Shown here: piece by piece, positions 1-10,809 of the stretch
Layout of the letters: every line of letters begins with the position of its first letter
Numbering within the stretch: position 1 is the stretch's first letter
NCBI GenBank assembly: GCA_035048815.1
Contig: JAUCBN010000017.1
Coordinates: forward strand, 368,936 to 432,935
Reading direction: 5' to 3'
Length of the DNA: 64,000 nt
From: Abelmoschus esculentus
Lineage: Eukaryota > Streptophyta > Magnoliopsida > Malvales > Malvaceae
Program-made: the position numbers and the translations under genes
Notes under the pieces: model-generated
Databases searched by the model: none
What the model was told of the DNA's origin: nothing
The model's input: only the letters and a program-made list of their open reading frames with translations

Positions 1-131
1 AAATGTGTTTGCAAAAAATCTTAAAAGTGGTGACAAATCTATTCGCAGAAATTGTCAGATTTAAACAAGAAATTTTTATTTTTGTTTATTGGAATTAATT
101 TGAATTCCAATCGTTTCTTTCGCAAAAATAA

Positions 132-1013
132 ATGACTACTGGAGAATCTGAAAATTCAAAGGTCTCTGCACCTGCACAGAGCTCCAAACAAGTCCAGACT
201 ACAAATGCACCGGCTGTGAATGTCAATCACAATGAAAAGCCGCCCAAATTCACTGGATAAAACTTCAAGACATGGCAGCAAAAGATGATGTTTTATCTTG
301 CCATGTTGAGCTTGAGAAATTATTTAACAGTTGATCCTCCGGTTATTAATATAGGAGACGGAGAAGGGCAGGTTGACACGGTCACTGCCATAAAGATGAA
401 AGAAGAATGAGAAGACGATGATTATATTTGTCGGAACTATATTCTAAACGGATTATAAGATTCTTTGTATCCAGTATACAATGTATACGAAACTGCTAAG
501 AAGCCGTGCAATGCTTTGGAAAATAAGTACAAAGCAGATGATGCTCGGGCTAAAAAGTTTTTAGTCGCAAAATTCTTGCATTTTACTTTGGTAGATTCAA
601 AATCAGTAGTAACTCAAGTTGAAGAACTTCAACTAATTATTTATGAAATTCTTGCAGAAGAAATGGTTATCAACGAGCCTTTCCAAGTAGCTGCCATCAA
701 GGAAAAATTGCCTCTCGGATGGAATGATTTCAAGAGTTACTTGAAACACAAGAGGAAAGAGATGACTGTGGAAGAGCTGATCTCCAGGCTTCGAATTAAA
801 GAAGACAACAGAGGTAATGATGGGAAATCTCAAATCAGAAAAGCCAAGTCAAATGTTGTCGAAGCCAGGAAAGAAAAGCAACCGCAAAGGCCCCAAACTA
901 AACCAAAGTTGGGATCAAGTGACGGAATCTTCAAGAAGGAGAAGTTCAAAGGATAATGCTTCAATTGCGGGAAAATGGGGCATAGATCCTCAGAATGCAG
1001 GCTTCCAAAGAGA
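132..1013 (+). pseudogene. copia A gag (UBN2-type) with zinc knuckle, broken
   Basis: Nucleocapsid protein of element A, which packages the element RNA. The ATG at 132 opens a frame with the usual copia gag start region (PPKFTG followed by a tryptophan-containing segment), interrupted in frame by stops at 258, 408 and 456. The longest open part runs 465-953 and carries the gag middle domain, ending in a basic lysine/proline-rich stretch. A further in-frame TAA at 954 precedes the CCHC knuckle CFNCGKMGHRSSEC (957-998). All pieces are in one frame, so decay here is by point mutation rather than indels. Certain as copia gag; not functional. Confidence 0.88.
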
Positions 1014-2374
1014 GTAAAAGCCAAAGAGGTTAACGTCGTGGAAGATGAAGACTTATTTGCTGTGATATCTAAAGTCAACATGGTTTACTTAAACCCAAGA
1101 GAGCGGTGGCTGGACACAGGAGCCACACATCATATCTGTTATGACGAAAACTCATTTAATGAGCTGACACCATGCGATAATAGAGAGAAACTCTACATGG
1201 GTAATGCTGCAACTTCCATGATAAAAAGGAAGGGAACCGTGGTATTGAAGATGACTTCTGGAAAGGAACTCAAGCTTCAGAATGTGCTATATATACCTGA
1301 CATACGCAAGAACCTTGTTTCCGGAATACTTTTAAGCGTTCACGGATTTAGGATGATTTTTGAATCCCAAAAGTTAATTTTAACTAAGGGGGAGTGTTTG
1401 TGGGTAGGGCATATGTACTAAATGGAATGTGAAAACTCAATTTTGTCTTTGTAAAATCCCATATTAAGAATATGAATAAGAATAAGAATAAGAATGCAGC
1501 TTCTTCTTCTACTTATATACTTGAGTCATTTAATTTATGGCATAGTAGACTTGGACATGTTAATTATGATATCTTGCGAAGGTTAATTAAAATGGACCAT
1601 ATTCCCTCATTTTACATTGATTATAAGTTAAAATGTGAAATATGTGTTGAAGCAAAATCAACAAAAACTTCGTTTCAAACTATTGAAAGAAGTATATGCC
1701 GCTTGACTTAATTTATAGCGACGTTTGCGACTTAAAATTTGTCCAAACGAGAGGAGGAAATAAATTCTTTATTACCTTCATCGATGATAGTACAAGATAT
1801 TGTCACATATACTTGTTAAAAACTAAAGACGAAGCTATAGATAAGTTTATAATCTATAAGCAAGAAGTCGAAAACCAACTTAAAAAGAAAATTAAGATGG
1901 TAAGGAGTGATCGTGATGGCGAATATGTTAATCCATTTGGTGAATATTGCACCCAATATGGTATTATTCACGAGGTAACACCACTGTATTCCCCTCAATC
2001 TAACGAAGTAGCCGAACGCAAAAATCGGACTCTGAAAGAAATGATGAATGCTTTATTAGGAAGTTCTGGGTTACCTCAGAACATGTGGGAGGAAGTCGTT
2101 CTTTCGGCAAATTACCTTTTAAATAAGGTCCCATAGAAAAGAAAAGAAAAACACCATATGAATTATGGAAAGGTCGAAAATTTTCCTACCAACACTTAAA
2201 AATGTGGGGTTGTCTTACAAAGGTAATGTGGCTCCACCACCAAAACAAATGAAAATAGGTCAAAAAATAGTGGATTGTATTTTCATTGGCTATGCAGAAC
2301 ATAATAATGCTTATCGGTTTCTTGTGTATGAATCGAAAAATCCAGAGATTTACAAAAACACGATGATGGAGTAA
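1014..2374 (+). pseudogene. copia A protease and integrase, broken
   Basis: Polyprotein middle. The protease active site is WLDTGATHH (from 1107). The GAG-pre-integrase zinc site is visible as LWHSRLGH followed by CEICVEAK (about 1536-1660) in a different frame from gag. The integrase core begins near 1696 in a third frame, with IYSDVCDL (first Asp), VRSDRDGEY (second Asp) and SPQSNEVAERKNRT (Glu). The C-terminal part continues in the second frame from 2165 to a stop at 2372. Breaks: stop at 1419, frame change around 1422-1472, frame change near 1700, stop at 2134 with frame change before 2165. The catalytic triad residues are still readable but no continuous product is possible. Confidence 0.88.
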
Positions 2375-4113
2375 AAAAATGCATATTTCTTTGAGAATAT
2401 ATTTCCCTATAAAACTTGGGAAGTTGATCAGTTTGTTACAAAGCGAACATTGGACGATATGTCTTCAAATGATCAACAAGAGGATGAATCCGAACAAGAG
2501 CCAAGAAGGAGCAGAAGGGCTAGGATAGAAAAATCCTTTGGATCTGACTTCCTAACCTATATGGTAGAGGATGAACCTCTAACGTATAATAAAGCTATAC
2601 GATTCTCTGGAAGCACTTTTTGGAAAGATGCCATAAAAAGTGAAACTGATTCAATATTTCAAAATTATACATGGGAATTAGTGGATCTTCCTCTAGGAAT
2701 TAAACCACTAAATTCAAAATTTTTCAAACAGAAAATAAAAACAGATGGAACAATTAATAAAAACAAGGCACGAATGGTAATAAAAGGATACCGACAAAGG
2801 AAGGCCTTGATTACTTTGATACATTTTTCCCTATATCAAGAATAACATCTTTTAGGATGATACTTGCCATTGTTTCATTAAGAAATCTCGAACTGCATCA
2901 AATAGATGTTAAAACAGCTTTCCTAAATGGAGAACTTGACAAAGAAATATACATGGAACAACCTGAGGATCATGTATTTTCAGGTCAAGAAAGGAAAGTT
3001 TGAAGATAAGTAAAGTCTTTATATGGGCTTAAACAAGCACCAAAACAATGGCATGAGAAGTTCGATAATATCATGATGACAAACGGCTTCAAAATAAATA
3101 AGTGTGATAAATGTGTATATGTCAAAACTATGGACATTGGATACGTCATCCTATGTCTATATGTAGATGACATACTCATTGTAGGAAGCAACAATGAGAT
3201 GGTACACCGTACCAAGAACATGTTAAATTCAAATTTTGACATGAAAGATATGGGATTAACTGATACAATTTTGGGTATCCAAATAAAATGATCAGCAGAA
3301 AGTCTCATATTAACTCAATCATACTACGTAGATAAGATTCTTGAAAGATTTGACAAGGATGATTGTGATACAACTACAATTCCTCTAGATCCTTGCTTTA
3401 ATCTAACTAAGAAGAAAGAAGAAAGTATTAATCAAGTGGAATATGAAAGGGTCATAGGCAGCTTAATGTATCTCATGAGCTTCACAAGACCCGATATTGC
3501 ATTTACTATAAGCAGTCTAAGCAGATTCACGAGCAATCCAGGAAAAGATCACTGGAAAGCAATAGTGAAGGTATTAAGGTACCTTAGATACACTCGGGAT
3601 TACCGATTGCATTATTCCAAAGACCTTGCCGTCTTAGAAGGATACTTCGATGCGAGTTGGATATCTGACATACAAGATACCAAAGGCACAAACGGATATG
3701 TGTTCACTCTAGGAGGAGGAGTCGTATCTTGGAAATCCTCAAGACAAACGATTATAACCAGATCCACAATGGAATTTGAGTTTGTAGCTCTAGATAAAGC
3801 TAGAGAATAAGCCGAATGGTTAAGGCAATTTCTTGAGGATATCCCTGAATGGGAAAAATCAGTGCCCACTGTATGCATATACTGCGAAAATCAAGCAACG
3901 ATTGCTAGAGCACAAAATTTTATGTATAACGGTAAGTCAAGACATATGTGTTGACGATACAATACTGTTAGAAAACTTGTCTCAAATGGAGTTATCTCTA
4001 TTGATTTTGTAAGATCAAAGGATAACATTGCGAATCCGCTAACCAAAGGTTTAAACCAAGATCAAGTTGAGAAAACATCGAAAGGAATGGGACTAAAGCC
4101 CATGAAAAAATAA
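2375..4113 (+). pseudogene. copia A reverse transcriptase and RNase H, broken
   Basis: The acidic linker and RT start lie in one frame up to about 2845 (TWELVDLP). After a frame change near 2800 the rest runs in one frame to the terminal TAA at 4111. The RT catalytic box is LCLYVDDILIVGS with YVDD at 3160-3171. KSLYGLKQAPKQWHEKF marks the region before it. RNase H is recognised by ERVIGSLMYLM, TRPDIAF, and the DASW and TKGTNGYVF segments (3436-3810). In-frame stops include 3001, 3007, 3289 and 3808. The conserved end SKDNIANPLTKGL is near 4018. Typical length and order for copia RT-RNase H; inactive. Confidence 0.9.
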
Positions 4114-4672
4114 AGGCGCTATGTGAAGGAAAAACCCTACCTAGTTGACTGGAGATCCCAAGATCTAGGTTCAAAGGGACAACCTAATTCCATAGACCTG
4201 TGTAGTAACTGTGGGGGTCCTCTCCCAAGACCATTCCTATGATGAGAACAGTGACAATAATTTGGTAAAGGTTAAGCAAAAGCTTTTAATGACCATTATG
4301 TGCTTCGGTGAGCCGAGCAACATAAGTCACCTATGTGAGAGTGAAGTGGGGCCGCATCAAGGAGACTATTGGGCTAAGTTCTTTCATACTCTTGTAGAAC
4401 CAAGAGATGTCCACGGCCTTAAGGACATAACCATGAGAGCTGTATCTCTTGTCAGAGAGATAGGTGTGTGAAGTATGTCATCGTTTAAATCAACGGCTGA
4501 CAGTTCAAGGACATCGCATCTATTGATTAGCTGGTAAAGTAAATATACTTTCACAAGGGAAGGTTCAAAGGAGATACCTACCTATCCTATGCATCTATCA
4601 ATCGTAGAGCTTACCACCACAATGTGCCAAAAATGCTTTGATACAATCATTAATTTTATTCATGTGGGGGAT
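4114..4672 (+). other. copia A 3' untranslated spacer and polypurine tract
   Basis: A 559-bp spacer between the pol stop and the 3' LTR. It ends in the polypurine tract ATGTGGGGGA (4662-4671), one base before the LTR. An 86-codon open stretch (4211-4471) has no recognisable domain and I do not call it a gene. Confidence 0.7.
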
Positions 4673-5691
4673 TGTTGGAAAAACAGTGGTTTGTGGTCAT
4701 CTTTGGAGCATATTTTAAACAAGTATAGATGAGATTTTGAATAAGGAAATGGTTGATTCCTATTCTATGCCGTGAGATCTTTACAACAGTAGCTCATACG
4801 CTCAAAATCGTTGAGTGGTGAATGAGAAATTGATGCTCAAAGTAGGAAGGTCAAGAATAAATAAGGAAGTAGAACCCCTTATATCCCACATTGGTAGGAT
4901 AAATGGAGTGGGAGTTGTTTATATACAACTACCCATAAAGAGGCCATTGAATAACTTTAGATGACTTTGTGCCTCGCGCGCAGGGGGGTACGAAGACAAT
5001 TCCATTCGGGTTGGGGCGCACCCGCACGACGTGAGCGATGCGAATGTTCGAACCGGTCGGGCCTTTCTGAGGCCTGTAGATATTTTACCCATTGTGCGCA
5101 TTTTTTTCTTATTTATTTTTTGAAAAATCCAGAAAAAGAGCTTTAATAAAGAATTGAATTTGAATTAATTAGCGATTGACTGCTCTGGATAATTATGGTA
5201 TTTAACTTGAATTAGATACCGGATTATTGACAATTAATCCTGGATTTTTTGAATTCCCAAATTTTTCGAATATTAATTCAAGAAATATCAGACCACTGTT
5301 GCCCTTGAATTCCACTATATATGAGATGAGTTTCTCTGTTTTACTCATCCCAAAAATGTTTTCATCTCCTCTGATTTTCTCTCGGTGATTGACAAAGATA
5401 AGATCAGTTCGAGAACTCGGCAGAAGTGCTATTGTTCGGAGTTTTTCAAGTTGTTGTATCTTGGGAGACAAACTACCAATCAACTCAGCACCATCGGAGT
5501 GGCAGAAAATCTGTCTTAAGGAAACTGCTTCTAGCAGGCCTCAAATCGATTCCTGTTTTCAAATCAAATTTCGGTTTGATTTTTTACACTTCTCAATTTT
5601 TGGTTTTATTTTAGTTTCTCTAACATCTGTTTATTTCCTTGATTGTTTGGGAGTAAGATTGTTGTACAATTAATACTACTAGTTCCTAACA
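4673..5691 (+). repeat. copia A 3' LTR
   Basis: Starts TGTTGGAAAA directly after the polypurine tract and ends CCTAACA, giving TG...CA with the short inverted ends TGTT/AACA. It is about 1.02 kb. A TATATA box lies near 5313. The partner LTR is outside the window, so both borders rest on the end motifs and the polypurine tract. Confidence 0.82.
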
Positions 5692-5724
5692 ATATTGTAA
5701 ATAATATTGTAAAGGGAATGATTA

Positions 5725-6025
5725 TGTCACAGGGTCAGAGTTTTAGTGTAGGCACTTCTACTCATTTGGCACCTCAGGTCTCTCGCATACCCGAGGTTCA
5801 GCCTTTACGATGTTCGATGCTCATTGGTTTCGCCCTCCCATGGGCTCATCAGGGAAGCATGAACAGCTCCCGACCAGTGTGGTGCGCGATCAGCACGCCC
5901 ATCCGAAGATAGGATACCTGCTCGGCACGTACTACACTCTTATTGTTATCCTGCTCCCATGCATTAAGCATAACTAGAAAGCATCTCGCTCAATCCAGCG
6001 TAGTCACGATAAACGGTCCGTGACA
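5725..6025 (-). repeat. TRIM LTR 1
   Basis: Full-length 301-bp LTR with ends TGTCAC...GTGACA. Internal landmarks shared by all copies are CATACCCGAGGTTCAG and CGACCAGTGTGGTG. The left flank (GATTA) has no matching target duplication at the far end of the array. Confidence 0.85.
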
Positions 6026-6418
6026 TTCTCCTCCACCTAATTCATGCACGCTCTCGTGCATGGGGAAAAACTTTTTCCCTTCTCTTTTAACTCGCCAGGA
6101 ACTAGTATCCAATTCTCCCAAACTCGCCCTCTAACTAGGGCCACCCTTCGATGTTGGGCACATGTCTATTTGCATCCACCTCATGGCCACTCACGACTTC
6201 AACAAGGTGTCCTATTGCAGATCGACCATCTAGACAATTTTCGCTGCGACTTCCTGCCTACCCGTCCTAATCTCAATCTCTTTCTAGAGGACCCACTTGC
6301 GAACACCCCCTTCTCATTAGGGTGTGAGCTAACACGCTCGTCCACTCGACTCACTACGCAGCACATGGGGCACTTGGCAAACCCAAAATCTAGCATACAG
6401 CCTCGCTCTGATACTACT
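6026..6418 (-). mobile_element. TRIM internal domain 1
   Basis: 393 bp between two complete LTRs. On the minus strand the PBS lies at the high-coordinate end (GCTCTGATACTA on plus, one mismatch to the tRNA-iMet complement). The purine tract lies at the low end. No domain is recognisable in any frame. Confidence 0.82.
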
Positions 6419-6718
6419 TGTCACGGGGTCAGAGTTTTAGCGCAGGGATTTCTTCCCGTACGGAACCTCAAGTCTCTCGTATACCGAGGTTCAGCCTTTT
6501 CGATCTCTAACGCTCACTGGTTTCGCCCTTCCATTGGCTCATCAGGGAAGTGAGGATAGTTCTCGACCAGTGTGGTGCACGATCAGTACGCCCGTCTGAA
6601 GATAGGACGATTGCTCGGCACGTACTACACTCTTATTGCTACCCCGCTCTCATGCATTAAGCATAACCAGAAAGCATCTTGCTTGGTCCATCATAGTCAC
6701 AACGAACGGTCCGTGACA
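6419..6718 (-). repeat. TRIM LTR 2
   Basis: Full-length LTR of 300 bp with TGTCACGG and CCGTGACA ends. It is shared between two units, as expected when LTR-LTR recombination makes tandem copies. Confidence 0.85.
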
Positions 6719-7111
6719 TTCTCCTTCACCTAATTCATACACGCCCTCGTGCATGGGGAGAAACTCTTTCCCTTCCCTTTAAACTCGCCAAGAACTAGTA
6801 TGTAATTCTTCCAAACTCGCCCTCTAACTGGGGTCGCCCTCCGATGTTGGGTACAGGTCTATTTGCAACCACCTCATGGCCACTCGCGACATCAACAAGG
6901 TGTCCTATTGCAGATTGACCATCTAGACAACTTCCGCTGCGACTTCCTGCCTACCCGTCCTAATCTCAATCTCTTTCTAGAGGACCCACTTGCGAACACC
7001 CCCTTCTCATTAGCGTGTGAGCTAACATGCTCGTCCACTCGACTCACTACGCAGCACATGGGGCACTTGGCAAACCCAAAAGCTAGCACACAGCCTCGCT
7101 CTGATACCACT
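6719..7111 (-). mobile_element. TRIM internal domain 2
   Basis: 393 bp, closely similar to internal domain 1. It has a perfect PBS (plus-strand GCTCTGATACCA) two bases before LTR 3. Confidence 0.83.
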
Positions 7112-7412
7112 TGTCACGGGGTCAGAGTTTTGGCGTAGGGACTTCTTCCCATACGGCACCTCAAGTCTCTCGCATACCCGAGGTTCAGCCTTTTCGACCT
7201 CTGATGCTCACTGGTTTCGCCCTCCCATGGGCTCATCAGGGAAGTGGGGACAGCTCCCGACCAGTGTGGTGCACGATCAGCATGCCCGTCCGAAGATAGG
7301 ACGACTGTTCGGCACGTACTACACTCTTATTGTTATCATGCTCTCATGCATTAAGTACAAACAGAAAGCATCCCGCTCGATCCCGCGTAGTCACGACCAA
7401 CGGTCTGTGACA
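7112..7412 (-). repeat. TRIM LTR 3
   Basis: Full-length 301-bp LTR. It is followed by only 11 bp (TTAATACCACC, a relic of the PBS end) before the next LTR, so almost the whole internal domain has been deleted here. Confidence 0.84.
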
Positions 7413-7423
7413 TTAATACCACC

Positions 7424-7724
7424 TGTCACGGGGTTAGATTTTTAGTGCAGGGACTTCTACTCGTGCTGCACTTCAAGTCTCTCGCATACCCGAGGTTCAG
7501 CCTTTACGATCTTCGATGCTCACTGGTTTCGCCCTCCCATGGGCTCACCAGGGAAGCGGGGATAGCTCCCGACCAGTGTGGTGTGCGATCAGTACGCCCA
7601 TTAGAAAATAGGTCGACTGCTCAGCACATACTACACTCTTATTTCTATCCTGCTCCCATGAATTATGCACAACCATAAAGCATCATACACAGTCTTGCGT
7701 AGTCACAAACAACGGTTTATGACA
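7424..7724 (-). repeat. TRIM LTR 4
   Basis: Full-length 301-bp LTR directly behind LTR 3. It has somewhat more substitutions than LTRs 1-3 (for example GGTTTATGACA at its end). Confidence 0.83.
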
Positions 7725-8113
7725 TTCTCCTCCACCTAATTCATACACGCCCTCGTGCATGGGGAGAAACTCTTTCCATTCTCTCTAAACTCGCCAGGAA
7801 CTAGTGTGCAATTCTCCCAAACTCGCCCACCAACTGGGGTCGCCCTACTTGGGCAATGGTCTCTCTGGAACCACCTCATAGCCACTCGCCACATCAACAA
7901 GGTGTCCCATTATAGATCGACTATTCGGAGAACTTTTGTTGCGGCTTCCTGCCTACCCGTCCTTATCTCAATCTCTTTTTAGCGGACCCACTTGCGAACA
8001 CCCCCTTCTCATTAGGGTGCGAGCTAACACGCTCGTCCCGTCGACTTGCTCCGCAGCACATGGGGTGCTTGGCAGACCCGACAGCTAGCACACAGCCTTT
8101 CTCTGATACCACT
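7725..8113 (-). mobile_element. TRIM internal domain 3
   Basis: 389 bp with the purine tract and a PBS (CTCTGATACCACT on plus) flanking correctly. It resembles domains 1 and 2 but differs in the block starting TTGGGCAATGGTCTC. Confidence 0.82.
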
Positions 8114-8414
8114 TGTCACAGGGTTAGAGTTTTAGTGCAGGGATTTCTACCCGTGCGGCACCTCAGGTCTCTCGCATACCCGAGGTTCAGCCTTTACAAT
8201 CTTTAACGCTCACTGGTTTCGCACTCCCATGGGCTCATCAAGGAAGCGGTGATAACTCTCGACCAGTGTGGTGCACGATCAACACGCCCATCCGAGGATA
8301 GGACGTCTGCTCGGCATGTATTACACTCTTATTGTTATCCCGCTCCCATGCATTAAGCACAACCAAAAAGCATCCAGCTCGATCCCGCATAGTCACGACC
8401 AACGGTCTGTGACA
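8114..8414 (-). repeat. TRIM LTR 5
   Basis: Full-length 301-bp LTR. Only 41 bp of internal sequence (8415-8455) remain before the next LTR; they join the PPT side directly to the PBS side. Confidence 0.83.
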
Positions 8415-8455
8415 TTCCCCTCCACCTAATTCATGTACGCCCTCGTGATACCACT

Positions 8456-8617
8456 TGACACGGGGTCAGAGTTTTAGCGCAGGGACTTCTACCCACGCGG
8501 CACCTCAGGTCTCTCGCATACCCGAGGTTCAACCTTTATGATCTCCTATGCTCACTGGTTTCGCGCTCCCATGGGCTCATCAGGGAAGCGGGGACAACTC
8601 CCGACCGGTCCATGATA
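8456..8617 (-). repeat. TRIM LTR 6, internally deleted
   Basis: 162 bp. The middle is missing, with the break between two copies of the short word CGACC. Ends have decayed to TGACAC and ATGATA. Confidence 0.78.
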
Positions 8618-9103
8618 TTCTCCTCCACCCAATTCATGCACGCCCTCGTGCATGGGGAAGAACTCTTTCCCTTCTCTTTAAATTCGCCAGGAACTAGTGT
8701 GCAATTCTCCCAAACTCGTCCATCAACAGGGGTCGCCTTCCTGGGAAAAGGTCTCCCCGCAACCACCTCATGGCCACTCGCCACTTCAACAAGGTGTCCC
8801 ATTGCAGATCGAGCACCCGGAGAACTTTCGCTGCGACTTCCTACCTACCCGTCCTCATCTAAATCTCTCTCTATAGGACCCACTTGCGAATACCCCGTTC
8901 TCATTAGGGTCCTCTAGAAAGAGATTGAGATGAGAACGGGTAGGCAAGAAGCTATAGCAAAAGTTCTCCAGGTGGTCGATCTGCAATGTGACACCTTTGC
9001 CCAGGAGTACGGCCCCAGTTGGTGGGCGAGTTTGGGAGAATTGCATACTAGTTCCTGGCGAGTTTAAAGATAAGAGGGCGTGTATGAATTGGGTTGAGGA
9101 GAA
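8618..9103. mobile_element. two truncated TRIM internal domains in head-to-head inversion
   Basis: 8618-8907 is an internal domain in the array orientation, cut off in the CTCATTAGGGT segment. At about 8908-8910 the sequence switches to the same family in opposite orientation (8908-9103), sharing only a few bases (GGGT) at the junction. From here on the PBS/PPT order is reversed. Confidence 0.78.
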
Positions 9104-9404
9104 TATCACGGACCGTTGGTCGTGACTACGTGGGACCGAGCGGGATGCTTTCTTGTTGTGCTTAATACATGGGAGCGGGATAGCAATAAGAGTGTAGTAC
9201 GCGCCGAGCAGTCATCCTATCTTCGGATGGGCGTGCTGATCACGCACCACACTGGTCGGGAGCTATCCCCGCTTCCCTAATGAGCCCATGGGAGGGCAAA
9301 ACCAGTGAGCATCGGAGATCATAAAGGCTGAACCTCGGGTATGCGAGAGACCTGAGGTGCCGCACGGGAAAAAGTCCCTACGCCAAAACTCTGACCCCGT
9401 GTCA
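9104..9404 (+). repeat. TRIM LTR 7, inverted
   Basis: 301 bp in the opposite orientation to LTRs 1-6. It starts TATCACGGACC (one change from TGTCACGG) after the purine tract TGAGGAGAA and ends CCCCGTGTCA. Confidence 0.83.
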
Positions 9405-10059
9405 TCTAACTTAGAATTATATTTCATTTATATATGTATTATCGTTAAATTTTTAACGGTCCAGTCATCTAGCTAGTTAAAAAATAAGATATTTGTCAAA
9501 AAGATATAGGTTAAGGGCTAAATTTATCAAAAAAAAAAAAGAATAAGAGCCAAAATGACAAAAACTGTAAACGTTAAGGGTTAAAATTATCTTTATACCA
9601 TTATTTTTTATCTTATATGGTTTAATCTAAATAACAATGCTATGTTAAATTACTTTTATATTCGTGCTTTTACTTTGACATGTGATTTTATTATGTAGCT
9701 TCACATTTTTTTAAAGGGTGCGTAAATTTCGGATAATTGATTTTTTATTATCCAAAACAAAAACTGCTACAATAAACAAAATACAACAATAATTACCACC
9801 TTGGTATTGTTTTGCAAGTATACCCCAACATTTCTATACAAGTATGTCCCAACTATTGCATAATTCTATGTTGATGAAATCAGCATTAACAATATTCTTC
9901 CCCTATAATCTATTTTCTACAATTTCTCTAATAAATTATAAGAGACGTTGCTCATTACAACAAGAATGCGAGAACTGTCTACTAGTTTTTTCCTTCTAAA
10001 TAAAATACATAAAGGCACACCAAGCCAATTGAAGTATCACATCATGAAGTGATTTACCT
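9405..10059. other. AT-rich intergenic sequence
   Basis: No gene or complete repeat seen. It contains an A(12) run near 9530 and scattered oligo-A/T. Confidence 0.5.
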
Positions 10060-10800
10060 TTGAGGGATTTGGTAGCCCATTCAATTTCATGAGTCCAACT
10101 ACAGATATTGCGCGAAATGTTGCAGAGTTTCAACATCCTTTTCTAGATGTTTTGCGGGAACGAACACTCAAAAAATAAGTGACTCATTGTTTCTAAATCT
10201 CAACCACAAAATAAGCACCAACGATCAACGAGCATCCCCAATTAAGAAGCATGTCCCGGTTAGGAAATCACTTTTGATGGTCATTTAAGATATAAAAGCG
10301 TGTTTTATTATGCTAAGTGGGAACCATATGAGTTTGCACCACGATCACTTGTCTCGACTTTGAATCGCCTTTCAGAGTTGCATTGTGTTCACTTGTCTCT
10401 CACCTTAAGAAGCCTTTTCCAAATCCAACTCATAGAGCTTTTAAGTTTGTAAGTAATGAACTCCCTTGAGAACATAAGCTTGGAATCGGGGCAATCCAGA
10501 TAGACCCCTGTCCTGGTAAAATGAGATGGATCAATTGCAACAGACAAACATCACTTCAGATATTCAAATCCCATAAGCCAAGACCATCTTTAAATTGAAG
10601 TGAACAAACTTTATCCCAACTCACTCGTGCCCCACCAACAACAATATCCTTTTCTTTCCAAAAGAATCTAATGCAAAGTTGATTGATCTGAATCAGAATG
10701 ACTTTCGGCAGAATCAATTGTCTACAGCAAAAATTTTGAATACTAAAGATAGTGATTTCAATGAGTTCTAACCTGCATGCAAAATTGAGGTGCAAGATAG
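10060..10800 (-). pseudogene. LINE (L1-type) 3' fragment: RT C-terminus and zf-RVT
   Basis: On the minus strand the 79-codon stretch 10556-10795 reads with ILPKVILIQINQLC, FFWKE, GARVSWDKVC and GLGLWDL. This is the conserved tail of plant L1-type reverse transcriptases. Further downstream on the same strand (about 10060-10440), pieces in several frames match the zf-RVT domain that follows RT in these elements: SWIWKRLLK, KLIWFPLS, a cysteine/tryptophan-containing segment, and a WTHEIEWA-like end. Stops and frame changes are frequent, and the upstream endonuclease and RT core are absent. This is a 5'-truncated, old LINE insertion; the host of the fragment is unknown. Confidence 0.72.
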
Positions 10801-10809
10801 ACCAAAACT

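Larger units (their letters stand above)
1..5691 (+). mobile_element. Ty1-copia LTR retrotransposon A, decayed, 5' LTR outside window
   Basis: The order gag, zinc knuckle, aspartic protease, GAG-pre-integrase, integrase, reverse transcriptase, RNase H, polypurine tract, 3' LTR is that of Ty1-copia elements. Bases 1-131 are the untranslated leader before the gag ATG at 132. The 5' LTR would lie left of the window. The coding part (132-4113) is crossed by many stops and several frame changes, so the copy cannot be autonomous. The element ends at 5691 with TAACA. The target duplication cannot be tested without the left end. Confidence 0.93.
5725..9404 (-). mobile_element. tandem and inverted array of a TRIM retrotransposon
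   Basis: Seven copies of a 301-bp LTR alternate with internal domains of about 390 bp. Read on the minus strand, each LTR runs TGTCACGG...CCGTGACA. It is followed after two bases by TGGTATCAGAGC, the primer-binding site complementary to the 3' end of initiator methionine tRNA. It is preceded by the purine tract GGTGGAGGAGAA. Short LTRs, correct PBS and PPT, and a ~390-bp internal domain without coding domains define a terminal-repeat retrotransposon in miniature. Order on the plus strand: LTR-int-LTR-int-LTR-(11 bp)-LTR-int-LTR-(41 bp)-truncated LTR-truncated int, then truncated int-LTR in the opposite orientation. Confidence 0.88.

Noticed and set aside
6401..6420. GCTCTGATACCA-type words as tRNA gene pieces
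   Set aside because: They are the 12-base primer-binding sites complementary to initiator tRNA, with no tRNA body around them.
6044..6553. 169-codon plus-strand open stretch and similar ones in the TRIM region (6863-7138, 6892-7110, 8536-8802)
   Set aside because: They recur because the TRIM repeats recur, run across LTR borders on either strand and show no domain. Not genes.
5725..9404. Regular repeats as a CRISPR-like or satellite array
   Set aside because: Units are LTRs and internal domains with PBS and PPT; lengths of 301 and 393 bp and plant context exclude CRISPR.
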